From NCBI RefSeq assembly GCF_013177735.1, contig NZ_WOEZ01000123.1, positions 26,202 through 90,201 of the forward strand: a DNA stretch of 64,000 nucleotides, read 5' to 3'. This DNA comes from Paraburkholderia elongata. GTDB taxonomy: Bacteria > Pseudomonadota > Gammaproteobacteria > Burkholderiales > Burkholderiaceae. Shown one piece after another: positions 35,600-43,660 of this stretch; within the stretch, counting starts at the first letter, position 1; each line of letters opens with the position of its first letter. The position numbers and the translations under genes were made by a program. The notes below the pieces were generated by a model that ran no database searches, was not told where the DNA came from, and saw nothing but the letters and a program-made list of their open reading frames with translations.

Positions 35600-36138
35600 C
35601 CTTTAGAAAGTAACAATTACAAAAATAAAGTTGACAATTAACACGAATTGCCCCGCAGAGCTATTGCAAATTCTATGACGGAAATGTGAATTAAAAAAAT
35701 ATTCGAAATTTCGGAGAGAAAATCTGGCGGGGGCCTTGTTGCATTTCCCTTTTCTCAACAATGACGCCGCGGCACGCTTGTGGCGGTCCGTGCAGGCGAC
35801 GCGCGTGGATCGTCGTGCTGAGCCTCGGCGTGCCGTGTGGATAACCTGGTGCGACGGTATGCCGAGCAGCCACATGATCGATATGTGGGCAGGCGCTGTG
35901 TGCTTTACTCAGCTCGAGCTATTACAACTCAATTTAGTATTTTAACGCATACCCTTATGAATGATATGTTTCTTTATCTTGAATTGCTGCAAGACATTTA
36001 ATCATTTTATAAATGACCTTAACTTAACCTTATCATTGCGCGGAATAGTTGGAATGAAATCAGGAACGTGGGCATGCGAGCAAATAATTGGAGAAGCCTT
36101 TCCTGATTCCATCACTCGTCTCGAATTTGAATTGAAGC
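35600..36138. other. Gene-free, AT-richer stretch
   Basis: About 540 bp between the catalase promoter and transposase debris. Base composition falls well below that of its neighbours, especially at 35600-35720 and 35930-36060. No ORF with family resemblance was found. It is probably degenerate or horizontally acquired non-coding DNA. Confidence 0.5.
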
Positions 36139-36300
36139 GTTATCGATAATCATTCCTGCGACAAAGCGCTCGCCGAGTTCTTTTCGATAGAGCGAGATGG
36201 ACAGTAGACGTCGCGTGAGCGCGGAGTGCTGGCGAATTGGGCCGAATCTCGACAGGAACGCTTGCGTGGGTTCGGGATCGCGCAAGCCACGCACGCAAGC
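36139..36300 (-). pseudogene. Probable transposase C-terminal remnant
   Basis: The minus strand reads CVRGLRDPEPTQAFLSRFGP, IRQHSALTRRLLSISLYRKE and LGERFVA. This resembles the C-terminal tail of some DDE transposases, where a run of QAFL..FGPIRQHFAL and YR..LA.RF is recurrent. There is no start codon in place and no catalytic domain. Family assignment from memory is uncertain. Confidence 0.35.
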
Positions 36301-36376
36301 GACAGTGCCCCGATACGGTCTGGACCCATGCAAAGACGGTTGCGGAGGAACTCGGGTACTCGTGTTTCGCAATATG

Positions 36377-36742
36377 TCATGCTCGCCAGGCCGGCCCCTC
36401 AGGACAGTCATACTGATCGAGCGACGCTGCATGCATTTCGATGCTATAGCCGGCACGTTGCGGCGGCATATAACGGCCGTTGCGAGTCACGACAGGATCA
36501 ACGAAATGCTCATGCAAATGATCCACGTACTCGAGCACCTGGTTTTCCAGCGACGCCGACACGCAGATATAGTCGAACAGCGAAATGTGCTGTACGTACT
36601 CGCACAAACCGACGCCACCCACTTGCGGGCACACGGGCACACCAAATTTCGCCGCCATCAGCAAGACAACGATCACCTCGTTCAGACCGCCCAGGCGGCA
36701 GCTATCGACCTGACAGAAGTCGATGGCATGCGCCTGCAGCAA
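36377..36742 (-). pseudogene. L-fuconate dehydratase, C-terminal fragment
   Basis: About 121 codons reading LLQAHAIDFCQVDSCRLGGL, then AAKFGVPV and GGVGLCEYVQH, then EYVDHLHEHFVDPV and GYSIEMH. This is the C-terminal quarter of the enolase-superfamily sugar-acid dehydratase. The expected active-site His in the PHAGGVGLCE motif is Gln here (CPQVGGVGLCE). The fragment ends exactly at the terminal repeat of the IS6 element at 36744, and its upstream part is not found on the other side. It was cut by IS6 activity and is non-functional. Confidence 0.8.
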
Positions 36743-36743
36743 C

Positions 36744-37586
36744 GGTTGTGTCGCAGTAAGACGAGAGGGATGGGTAAAGGCGATATTATCAGGATTACGT
36801 ATGAAGCGAGCGAGTAGAACTGGTGATTGGCTGACAGCGGAACTTTACCCGAGCATTTCATCTGATCCTTTCTTGATCATGTGTATCAGCTCGATGCCAC
36901 CCAGAATGACGCGCGCGCAGTCAAAGTCCTTGAACCCCAGCATCGGCCGGGTGATGCGTTTGATACGCCCGATGGTCCTGTTCGACGATGTTGTTCAGAT
37001 ACTTGACCTGACGAACCTTGATGGCGGTCTCACGCTCGGCATTGATCGCGTGAAGCGCAGCCAGATTGGAACCGCTCTTGTCGATGGTTACCGTCTCGGG
37101 CGAGCCGTGCTGACCGATCGCCTTTTCGAAGAAGCGCCGGGCAGCAGCCTTGTCCCGCCTGGCCCTGAACAGAAAATCGATGGTGTTGCCCGCCTTATCC
37201 ACTGCCCGGTAAAGATACTTCCACAAGCCCTTGACCTTGACATAGGTTTCATCAACCCGCCAGCTCGTGCCGACCGGACGCTTGTGCTTGCGAAACGTCT
37301 TTTCAAGCAGCGGCACCAGCTTGATGACCCAGCGATGCACCGTCGAATGATCGACGCCAATGTCGCGCTCAGCCAGCATTTCCTCAAGATTGCGAAGACT
37401 CAGCGAGTAGGCCACGTACCACCGCACGCACAGTAGCATCACTTCAAGTGGATAGTGCAGCCGCTTCAGGACCCTCGCAATGCCCGGGGCAAGTGTCTTT
37501 CGTGGCGTCAGTGTCTTCTTCATCGGGGCCCAAAGCGTTTCTGTCAGCTTCGAATTTTACGTCTCCCGCGTTACTGCGGCAGAACC
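36744..37586 (-). mobile_element. IS6-family insertion sequence D (defective)
   Basis: An 843-bp element with terminal repeats GGTTGTGTCGCAGTAAG (left) and GTTACTGCGGCAGAACC (right). Its flanking octamers (gcagcaac and gcgctgtt) do not match. The transposase is frameshifted. The left end abuts a truncated L-fuconate dehydratase gene. Confidence 0.88.
36845..37523 (-). pseudogene. IS6-family transposase of element D, frameshifted
   Basis: The frame from 37523 encodes a normal IS6 enzyme through WRVDETYVKVKG, VTIDKSGSN and NNIVEQDHRA. Near 36966 one extra base relative to the sister elements (TTTGATACGCCCG versus TTTGATGGCCCGG) shifts it out of frame. The lost end is readable in another frame (RPMLGFKDFDCARVILGGIE) down to a stop at 36845. 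All three catalytic residues lie before the shift, but the truncated tail probably abolishes activity. Confidence 0.85.
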
Positions 37587-37693
37587 GCGCTGTTTGCTCT
37601 TGTCGTTTATCCGATTCACATGCGGCAAGCTGACGGCCAGCTACACCCTGAAATAGCAGCGGGCCAGAGCGCCAGAGTAGAGGCATCAGATCG

Positions 37694-37921
37694 CTAGCGG
37701 CCATGAAGGGATTCACTGACACAGTCTTTTCCGTAAATCAAGCAGTGTGACGGAGCGTTGTCCGAATTGCCGCCGAAGGGTACTGCACCAATGTTGAGGT
37801 GCGCTGTACGCGGGGTGGGAGTCGCGCAGATGTCATGCGGCGAGGCTGCCATCATAAGCGTCATTGCCCAAACCAAAAGGAGACAAAGTACCAATGTGTA
37901 GCTGATGTGTAAGCGGCTCAT
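37694..37921 (-). CDS. Small secreted or membrane protein, unknown
   Basis: 75 residues from an ATG preceded by a good GGAGG site (GGAGGTACGGCC). An N-terminal hydrophobic helix (about 5-26: HISYTLVLCLLLVWAMTLMM) is followed by a short polar tail with three cysteines (DICATP, HCLIYGKDC). It could be an exported peptide or a single-pass membrane protein. It lies between defective IS6 element D and the NRAMP gene. No family recognised; the ribosome site and signal-like helix are the only support. Confidence 0.45.
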   Translation of the reverse strand: MSRLHISYTLVLCLLLVWAMTLMMAASPHDICATPTPRTAHLNIGAVPFGGNSDNAPSHCLIYGKDCVSESLHGR

Positions 37922-38244
37922 GGCCGTACCTCCGACCGCCTCGCACAAGCTCGGTTGAGTTGTCCGGAAGCGTGGTTGATTCACAAGTTTCGACGTGGTG
38001 CTCGCGTTCATTCAACTCTTCACGTAACGAGCCGCTCGAACCACTCTGATGCACAGTAGTGCCGAGACCATCGCCAACAGGACGCAGGACCACGCGACGA
38101 GGGGAGCCCACTCAGTGGGGCTCGATGGCTTGTCCCGTGAAATCCGCCGGACGCGCGCTATCCGGCCTGCCTGCTCGGTTGGCGGCAGGCGGGCACCGAG
38201 CTTGAGCGAACGGACAGGAAGTACTGACCGCGCCAGTGCCCGAT

Positions 38245-39891
38245 TTATTTCAGAAGCGTCATCTGTATGACCTTCACGATAACCAGTGCGACAGCCACCA
38301 GCAGATAGCCGCGCAGCACGCCCATCCAGACACGTTTAGTTAGCGTGAGGTTCGGGGGAGGCAGTTTCTCCAGCGGCGGCATGCGCCAGGTGTTTCGCGC
38401 TTCTTTCGAATACGCCTGCGCGGCACCATCCACCGGTTCACGTGGAAGCTTGCGAATCATCATCGTTGCGGCAAAACCGACGACGGCCAGCAATGAGCCA
38501 CCAGCAAGTATCTCGAGAATCGTTTCACCGGCGATATCCGGGTACATGACCGAAGCGGTCAGAATGATGGAGAGCATCACCAGCACCCAGACAACGGCAC
38601 CTGTGAAGAGGTTAAGCTTCCTTGAGTTGACCCACGGGCCAAGCACCGCGCGGTCGTTGCACAGCAGAAGCAAAAATACGGTAGCGCTCGGCAGCAGCAC
38701 GCCCGCGAGTGTTTGCACGGCTTCAGTCAGCAGACCCAGCGGGCTACCCGGAATCAGCACCAGCGCTGCTGCGGCGGCAACAATGCCGAAGTACACGAGA
38801 TAGAAGCCCTTGGCATCGGACACGCTGCGATGCAGCGAGTGGCGAATCTTGAACACGTCGCCGATGGCGTAAGCGGTCGACAGCGACACCGCGGCTGCGC
38901 CGATGATGCAGGCATCGAGGAGTGCCACAGCGAACAGAGTGGCCGAGGTGCGGCCTGCGTATTTCTCCAGACCCGCAATCACGCCACCGGCGTCCGTGAA
39001 ATTACCGAACTCGGGCTTGCCGCCGTACAGGGCCGCACAGAATGAAATCATCGCCACGGCGCCAATCAGCACGAACACAATGCCGATCCACAGGTCCGCC
39101 TTTTCGTACTTCATGAAACGCGGCGTGATGCGTTTGTCGACAATGTAGCTTTGCTGGAAAAACAGTTGCCACGGTGCAACGGTGGTGCCGACGATACCGA
39201 TGACCAGCAGCATCACATCGCTCAGCTTCGAATGCGCGGGCCAGCCCGGAATGAGGAAATCGCGCGTTATCTGGCCAACCGGCGGATGAATCGACACCAG
39301 CACCGGCACCAGCAACAGACTCAGCAGGCACAGCACTATGGCGAAGCGTTCGAAGCGTCTGAAACTTCCCGTACTAACGGCGGCCATGGTCAGCGCCGCG
39401 GCAATACAAACGCCGGCAATCTTGGAGATCCCGAAGAAGTCGAGCACGAACGTGATGCCGATGAACTCGGTCACGATGGTCAGCGCATTGAGAATGAACA
39501 GGTCGACGACGCTGAAGGCACCCCAGAATTTGCCGAAGCGTTCGAAGATGAGGCGCGCATGGCCGACACCGGTCACGGCACCCAGTCGCAGCACCATTTC
39601 CTGGTTGACGAAGAGCACCGGGACCAGCAGCAACATGGTCCACAGCAACGTGGTCCCGTAGTTTTGTCCGGCCTGGGTGTAGGTGCCGAAGGCGCCCGCA
39701 TCGTTGTCGCCGACCATCACGATAACGCCCGGACCGAGGATGGCCAGCAGTGTGCGAAAGCGCGCCCACCAGTTGTTGCGCGGCGCGGTGTCGTGATGGG
39801 CGATGGTGCCAAAAGCACCCCTGATGTCGCCGACGTGCGCGGAGTCGAGCACGGCGCTCCGCGTGGTTGAAACTTGCGTTGGAGTAGACAT
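38245..39891 (-). CDS. NRAMP-family divalent metal transporter with noncanonical metal-site motifs
   Basis: 548 residues with about 11-12 transmembrane helices and the NRAMP/SLC11 fold. The helix 1 motif that is usually DPGN reads DNDAG (residues 62-66). The helix 6 motif that is usually MPHN reads APWQ (239-242), so the metal-coordinating Met is Ala. Loss of that Met is a feature of NRAMP-related magnesium transporters, so the ion may not be manganese or iron. The C-terminal half (EGADGAAQAYSKEA-type loop and last two helices) is intact. Upstream are a 28-bp tandem repeat and a 46-codon ORF on the same strand, possibly a leader. Confidence 0.88.
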   Translation of the reverse strand: MSTPTQVSTTRSAVLDSAHVGDIRGAFGTIAHHDTAPRNNWWARFRTLLAILGPGVIVMVGDNDAGAFGTYTQAGQNYGTTLLWTMLLLVPVLFVNQEMVLRLGAVTGVGHARLIFERFGKFWGAFSVVDLFILNALTIVTEFIGITFVLDFFGISKIAGVCIAAALTMAAVSTGSFRRFERFAIVLCLLSLLLVPVLVSIHPPVGQITRDFLIPGWPAHSKLSDVMLLVIGIVGTTVAPWQLFFQQSYIVDKRITPRFMKYEKADLWIGIVFVLIGAVAMISFCAALYGGKPEFGNFTDAGGVIAGLEKYAGRTSATLFAVALLDACIIGAAAVSLSTAYAIGDVFKIRHSLHRSVSDAKGFYLVYFGIVAAAAALVLIPGSPLGLLTEAVQTLAGVLLPSATVFLLLLCNDRAVLGPWVNSRKLNLFTGAVVWVLVMLSIILTASVMYPDIAGETILEILAGGSLLAVVGFAATMMIRKLPREPVDGAAQAYSKEARNTWRMPPLEKLPPPNLTLTKRVWMGVLRGYLLVAVALVIVKVIQMTLLK

Positions 39892-39972
39892 TTTGCTTTC
39901 TTCTCTGAGTCTGGTTTTTTAAGGAAAATGCGCACCTCCGGCATACGGAAGGACGTGAGTCGTGTAACGGGG

Positions 39973-40028
39973 GCGTCGCTTGCGTATGACGGTAAAGGGC
40001 GCGTCGCTTGCGTATGACGGTAAAGGGC
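39973..40028. repeat. Perfect 28-bp tandem duplication in the NRAMP leader region
   Basis: Two exact copies, each beginning GCGTCGCTTGCGTATGACGG and ending TAAAGGGC, lie head to tail between a small leader ORF (40035) and the NRAMP start (39891). The copies could be operator sites or RNA leader segments, or a recent slippage event. Confidence 0.9.
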
Positions 40029-40034
40029 GCGAAC

Positions 40035-40175
40035 TTAGGAAAGGAGAAGCTTGAAACACTGCCAGAAGGCGGCGAATTTGTGCGGTTCAGGTGCTTGCAG
40101 GGCAAGCATGGTGTCGTAGTGGACGCGCGATTCCTGGACTTGCGGCAGTTTCGACAGAAGGAGGCCGAAGGTCAT
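40035..40175 (-). CDS. Possible 46-residue leader peptide upstream of the NRAMP gene
   Basis: ATG at 40175 with an ACGGAGAAATATC ribosome site, encoding MTFGLLLSKLPQVQESRVHY and continuing to FAAFWQCFKLLLS. It is on the same strand as the NRAMP transporter and 143 bases before it, separated by a perfect tandem repeat. It has balanced composition and a plausible start site, but no family is recognised. It could be a regulatory leader or a small partner of the transporter, as small proteins accompany manganese transporters elsewhere. Coding status is unproven. Confidence 0.4.
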   Translation of the reverse strand: MTFGLLLSKLPQVQESRVHYDTMLALQAPEPHKFAAFWQCFKLLLS

Positions 40176-40599
40176 GATATTTCTCCGTGCGTGCATGGCT
40201 AAATGCGTGGCTATACGCGTGGCTTGACGCGGTTCGCGGAAAGCCAGCAGACGGAGAGGTCGTGCGCGTCACGCGCAGCAACGAAGGTCTACTCGCTTTC
40301 CTTGGGCAAAAGCAAAAACAAAGGTGAGCGGCATATGGGGTAACTGTCACTGTCCGGCATGGCGGCTCCGTATCGGTGTTTGTACGCACGTGCTTAGTCA
40401 CGCGTCTGAGCGCGCCGTTGAATCGAACAGGCGCGAACGGATGCAGCCGCGAGTTGATGCTCGCGACGCGGTGCCAAGTGGACGCGCGCAACCGCGGCGG
40501 CCATATGGCGCTAACAAGGGTGCACGGAGAGATTGACTACGGCGCGCACCGTCTGCCGCTGGCAGGACGGCGGCTGTGAAAGGGAGCGCGGACGTCCTG

Positions 40600-41190
40600 C
40601 CGGTCAGGCAGCGAAAATATTCAATGTTCGACTACTGCAGGTGTCCAAGGCATCAGCCCCGTTTGTGAAGACGTGTAAATTTTAAGTGCCGCCTGAAACC
40701 GAAGTCAACATGATTCGTTAAGCAGAGCAATTTTAATTTTTAATGGGCGTGTTAGGACCTTTTTATCATTCAAAATGATGGGAAGAAAAGGTGCGCGCAA
40801 GCGTGGAAATGTTGATGAGAATGTGAAGCAGAACCGTTTGTTTCGTGATTTTTGGAAAATACATTCGGAGTGCGATATTTATTTTGCTTTTTAACTTGCA
40901 GGCTCACTCGACAGACGAATATGATTCGCCTGACTTATCAAAAGGAATCCCTTGTGAACGCATGCCCTGGTAGTGGAATTCCGATGCCGGCCTGTGCCAG
41001 CAAAGTAAACGCGAGATAGCCGCCGCAGTACTCTCCTTCGCCGCTAACTCGCTCGGGTCGGGTTAGCGCGCTTCGTCACTGACTGGTTTTCTGCCGGCCT
41101 GTCAGTAGCAAGCTCCCTTGTTTGCGCGTTCGCGCAGACCGGTTTCTCAGCGCGTTGCCCACACTGATCGAAGACGAGGCTACCTGACCC
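40600..41190. other. Gene-free stretch, AT-rich in part
   Basis: No supported gene between the NRAMP upstream region and an IS110 relic. 40610-40930 is notably AT-rich, with TTTTAATTTTTAATGGG-like runs, in contrast to the high-GC surroundings. It may be acquired DNA. Confidence 0.5.
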
Positions 41191-41191
41191 G

Positions 41192-41600
41192 GTGCGCGCA
41201 ATGCTGCTGGAGGTGCGTGAACAACTCGCAGCGCTGAACCTGCGCCTCGCCCGCTGTGACCAGCAGATCGCCACTCACGCCAGAAGCAGTGACGTTGCAA
41301 GACGCGCGGGCGAACTGCTCGGCGTCGTCCGCTTACCTCCAGCGCGCTCGCCACCACGGTGCCCGATGCGAAGGTCTTCAGGAACGGACGGCAGTTCGGC
41401 GCCTAGCTCGGCCTGACGCCGCGACAGCACAGCTCGGGCGGCAGAACGCGGCTCGGACATATCCGCTTGCGCGGCAACGTCTACCTGCGCACGCTCCTCG
41501 TTCAGGGCGCCCGAAGTACGTTGCAGTCGGCCCTGCGTGCCGACCCCACGCACGCAAGCCGCCTGCAACGATGGATCAGGCCCCGCTTAAAACTAGTCGT
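41192..41600 (+). pseudogene. IS110-family transposase remnant
   Basis: Pieces in different frames recall the C-terminal half of IS110/IS1111 enzymes: LLEVREQLAALNLRLARCDQ first, then FRNGRQFGA, a stop, LGLTPRQHSSGGRTRLGHI, and RGNVYLRTLLVQGARS. At least one frameshift and an in-frame TAG near 41404 break it. The N-terminal DEDD catalytic part is missing. Only a decayed relic remains, upstream of the acetyltransferase gene's 3' end. Confidence 0.7.
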
Positions 41601-41644
41601 ACCTTGCGGCTCAAACCAATCGTCTCCGGGTGCTTTCTAAGCGA

Positions 41645-42469
41645 TCAGCATTCCGTAGCGTCCAGGTCAAACTCTCGCGACAACATTGATATGCGATCGC
41701 CAGGCAGAATAGTTCGCTGTTCGGTTTGTCCGTTTTCCACGATCTTTAGCGTGTCACCAAACAAGATCTTTCGACCGGCCTGGTTGTGCAGGACAATCAA
41801 TAGCTTCTGCACAAAGATTGCGTCCGGGTGCGTGGAATTCAGGTAATTGGCGGGCGCGAAATCGATCCATTCATGACGAGACAGGTCGAATGCATATTGA
41901 TTGACCCATTCACCATCGACAATCGCTTTCAATACGTATTCCTGATTGTCCGACATGCTCACCATGAACGTATCCGAGTCCTGTTTGACTTCGACGTCCA
42001 GCAGATCCAGTCGCATCGGAGCCCTGATCCCATAACTCCCGAAACCGAGGTCACACAACCAGCGAATACCGTCCAACGTTAGAGCAAGTGCCATATGGGT
42101 CTTGGGTCTCTTGACCGGGTAGAACATCGGACGGGCGGCAACGAATTGGTATGGGATGCCCATCGCCTGAAGTGCCATGGCAAAGAGTCCATTCACTTCA
42201 TAGCAATACCCACCTCGCCTTTTGTGGAGAATCTTTCCGACGATCTCCTCCGGAATCAGAGAGACGACTTTTTTCGCCTGCACGTCGAGATTTTCGAACG
42301 GCACAGTGAATAGCTGGCACCTCATCATATCTGTGATGGTTTCAATGTCCGTTTTCCCGCTTTTTTGAAAGCCAATCCGTTCGAAGTACTGTTGCAGCGA
42401 AAAATTTTCAGCTTGCATGATGCGCATGGTTGAGGGTGACTGAGGGACTTCCTTACGGCTATCGCGCAC
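41645..42469 (-). CDS. Arylamine N-acetyltransferase-family protein
   Basis: 274 residues from 42469; internal ATGs at 42427 and 42418 are possible starts. It has the NAT cysteine-protease-like fold with a full triad: C89 in KRRGGYCYEVNGLF, H125 in KTHMALAL and D140 in WLCDLGFGSYG. NATs transfer acetyl or other acyl groups from CoA to arylamines or hydrazines, and some relatives close amide bonds in biosynthesis. The gene starts 9 bases after the stop of a threonine aldolase on the same strand, so the two are probably cotranscribed and under the same MocR-type control. Confidence 0.9.
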   Translation of the reverse strand: MRDSRKEVPQSPSTMRIMQAENFSLQQYFERIGFQKSGKTDIETITDMMRCQLFTVPFENLDVQAKKVVSLIPEEIVGKILHKRRGGYCYEVNGLFAMALQAMGIPYQFVAARPMFYPVKRPKTHMALALTLDGIRWLCDLGFGSYGIRAPMRLDLLDVEVKQDSDTFMVSMSDNQEYVLKAIVDGEWVNQYAFDLSRHEWIDFAPANYLNSTHPDAIFVQKLLIVLHNQAGRKILFGDTLKIVENGQTEQRTILPGDRISMLSREFDLDATEC

Positions 42470-42478
42470 GCTACGGAG

Positions 42479-43552
42479 CTATTCGTGCTCAGCGTGAGGT
42501 ACGCTCGCCAGACTACGGGGATTCCGGCCAGCAAGGAAATCGCGGGCGACAGCGAGCGCGAACGCTACGGCTTCCTCGCCGACGTCAAGGTGCGTTACCC
42601 AGCGCTGTCTGGTTGCACCATATACGGACGTGACGCCGATACCCTGCGCGGCCAGATGGTTTGCGAAGTCCAATGCGAACTCGGCGGCGACATCCACGAA
42701 GACGATATTTGTGGCGGGCACTGATACGGACAGGCCTGGAAGTTCCGACAAACCCTGCGCGAGCGCCTTCGCATTTGCATGATCGTCAGCGAGCCGATCA
42801 ATATGGTGTTCCAGCGCATAAAGGCCCGCGGCAGCGAGAATCCCTGCTTGCCTCAGGCCGCCGCCTAGCATCTTGCGCAGGCGCCTTCCTTTGGCGACAA
42901 GTGACGCAGAACCAACGAGCACCGATCCCGCTGGCGCGCCGAGTCCTTTGGAAAGGCATACAGACACGGTGTCGAACGGGCGCGCCAGCATGTTGACCGG
43001 AAGCCTTAGGGCCACGGCAGCGTTAAATACCCGGGCCCCATCCAGGTGGCAGGCGAGCCCGTGCCGACGGGCCAGCATCGTCGCGGCATCGGCGTAAGAC
43101 AGTGGTAAAACCTTTCCACCGATCGTGTTTTCGAGGGCGAGCAGGCGCGTGCGCGCGAAGTGTGGATCATCCGGTTTAATTGCTTCCTCTATGTCCTTTA
43201 GCAGTAGCGTACCGTCCACCTGGTTGTTCAGTGGCTGGGGCTGGATGCCGCCCAGCACCGCTGCGCCGCCCGCCTCCCAGCGGTAGCAGTGGGCATTCTG
43301 GCCGACGATGTACTCGTCGCCGCGCTCGCAATGCGCCATGAGTGCGATCAGGTTCGACTGGGTACCCGACGACACGAACAGTGCTGCCTCTTTCCCGAGC
43401 ATGTCAGCCATCCGTTCTTCAAGCCGCTTTACGGTCGGGTCATCGCCCATGACGTCATCGCCAACTTCGGCCGCGGCAATTGCAGCGCGCATGGCCGGAC
43501 CTGGCCGGGTAACGGTGTCGCTACGGAAGTCATATCGGACTGTGGTGTTCAT
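42479..43552 (-). CDS. ltaE: Low-specificity L-threonine aldolase, copy 2
   Basis: 357 residues, highly similar to the enzyme at 4179-5210. They share YDFRSDTVTRPGPAMRAA, GDDVMGDDPTVKRLEE, NAHCYRWEAGG, the PLP Lys in CLSKGLGAPAGS, and RLRKMLGGGLRQAG. The C-terminus is about 14 residues longer. It is divergent from a MocR gene across a palindrome (43621-43640), with the same gap of 67 bases as copy 1 within one base. An arylamine N-acetyltransferase gene follows 9 bases later. It cleaves L-threonine or related beta-hydroxy amino acids to glycine and an aldehyde. Confidence 0.9.
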   Translation of the reverse strand: MNTTVRYDFRSDTVTRPGPAMRAAIAAAEVGDDVMGDDPTVKRLEERMADMLGKEAALFVSSGTQSNLIALMAHCERGDEYIVGQNAHCYRWEAGGAAVLGGIQPQPLNNQVDGTLLLKDIEEAIKPDDPHFARTRLLALENTIGGKVLPLSYADAATMLARRHGLACHLDGARVFNAAVALRLPVNMLARPFDTVSVCLSKGLGAPAGSVLVGSASLVAKGRRLRKMLGGGLRQAGILAAAGLYALEHHIDRLADDHANAKALAQGLSELPGLSVSVPATNIVFVDVAAEFALDFANHLAAQGIGVTSVYGATRQRWVTHLDVGEEAVAFALAVARDFLAGRNPRSLASVPHAEHE

Positions 43553-43620
43553 GGTATCTCCCGGAAAGAGGGCCCCATATTGGCATTCCGATCACGAACG
43601 GCCTATACACAACAGCGAAG

Positions 43621-43640
43621 AATCTGTTACATAACAGATT
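43621..43640. promoter_or_regulatory. Palindrome, candidate MocR operator 2
   Basis: AATCTGTTA-N2-TAACAGATT, a 20-bp palindrome with the same arms as operator 1 (4091-4112). It ends 20 bases before the MocR ATG at 43661 and lies 68 bases from the aldolase start, the same geometry as in the first module. Confidence 0.7.
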
Positions 43641-43660
43641 TACCCAACCTGATCGCGATC

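Noticed and set aside
35720..35880. Possible IS5-type end (GGGGGCCTTGTTGC) near 35730
   Set aside because: No transposase, no second end and no supporting ORF.
39151..39870. 239-codon plus-strand frame opposite the NRAMP gene
   Set aside because: Antisense to conserved transmembrane helices; rich in H, Q, D and E as reverse complements of hydrophobic codons are.
39973..40028. Tandem repeat considered as a CRISPR fragment
   Set aside because: Only two copies, directly adjacent with no spacer, and no cas genes in the window.
40176..40330. Manganese (yybP-ykoY) riboswitch before the NRAMP gene
   Set aside because: I looked for the conserved core segments in the minus-strand leader and could not place them convincingly.
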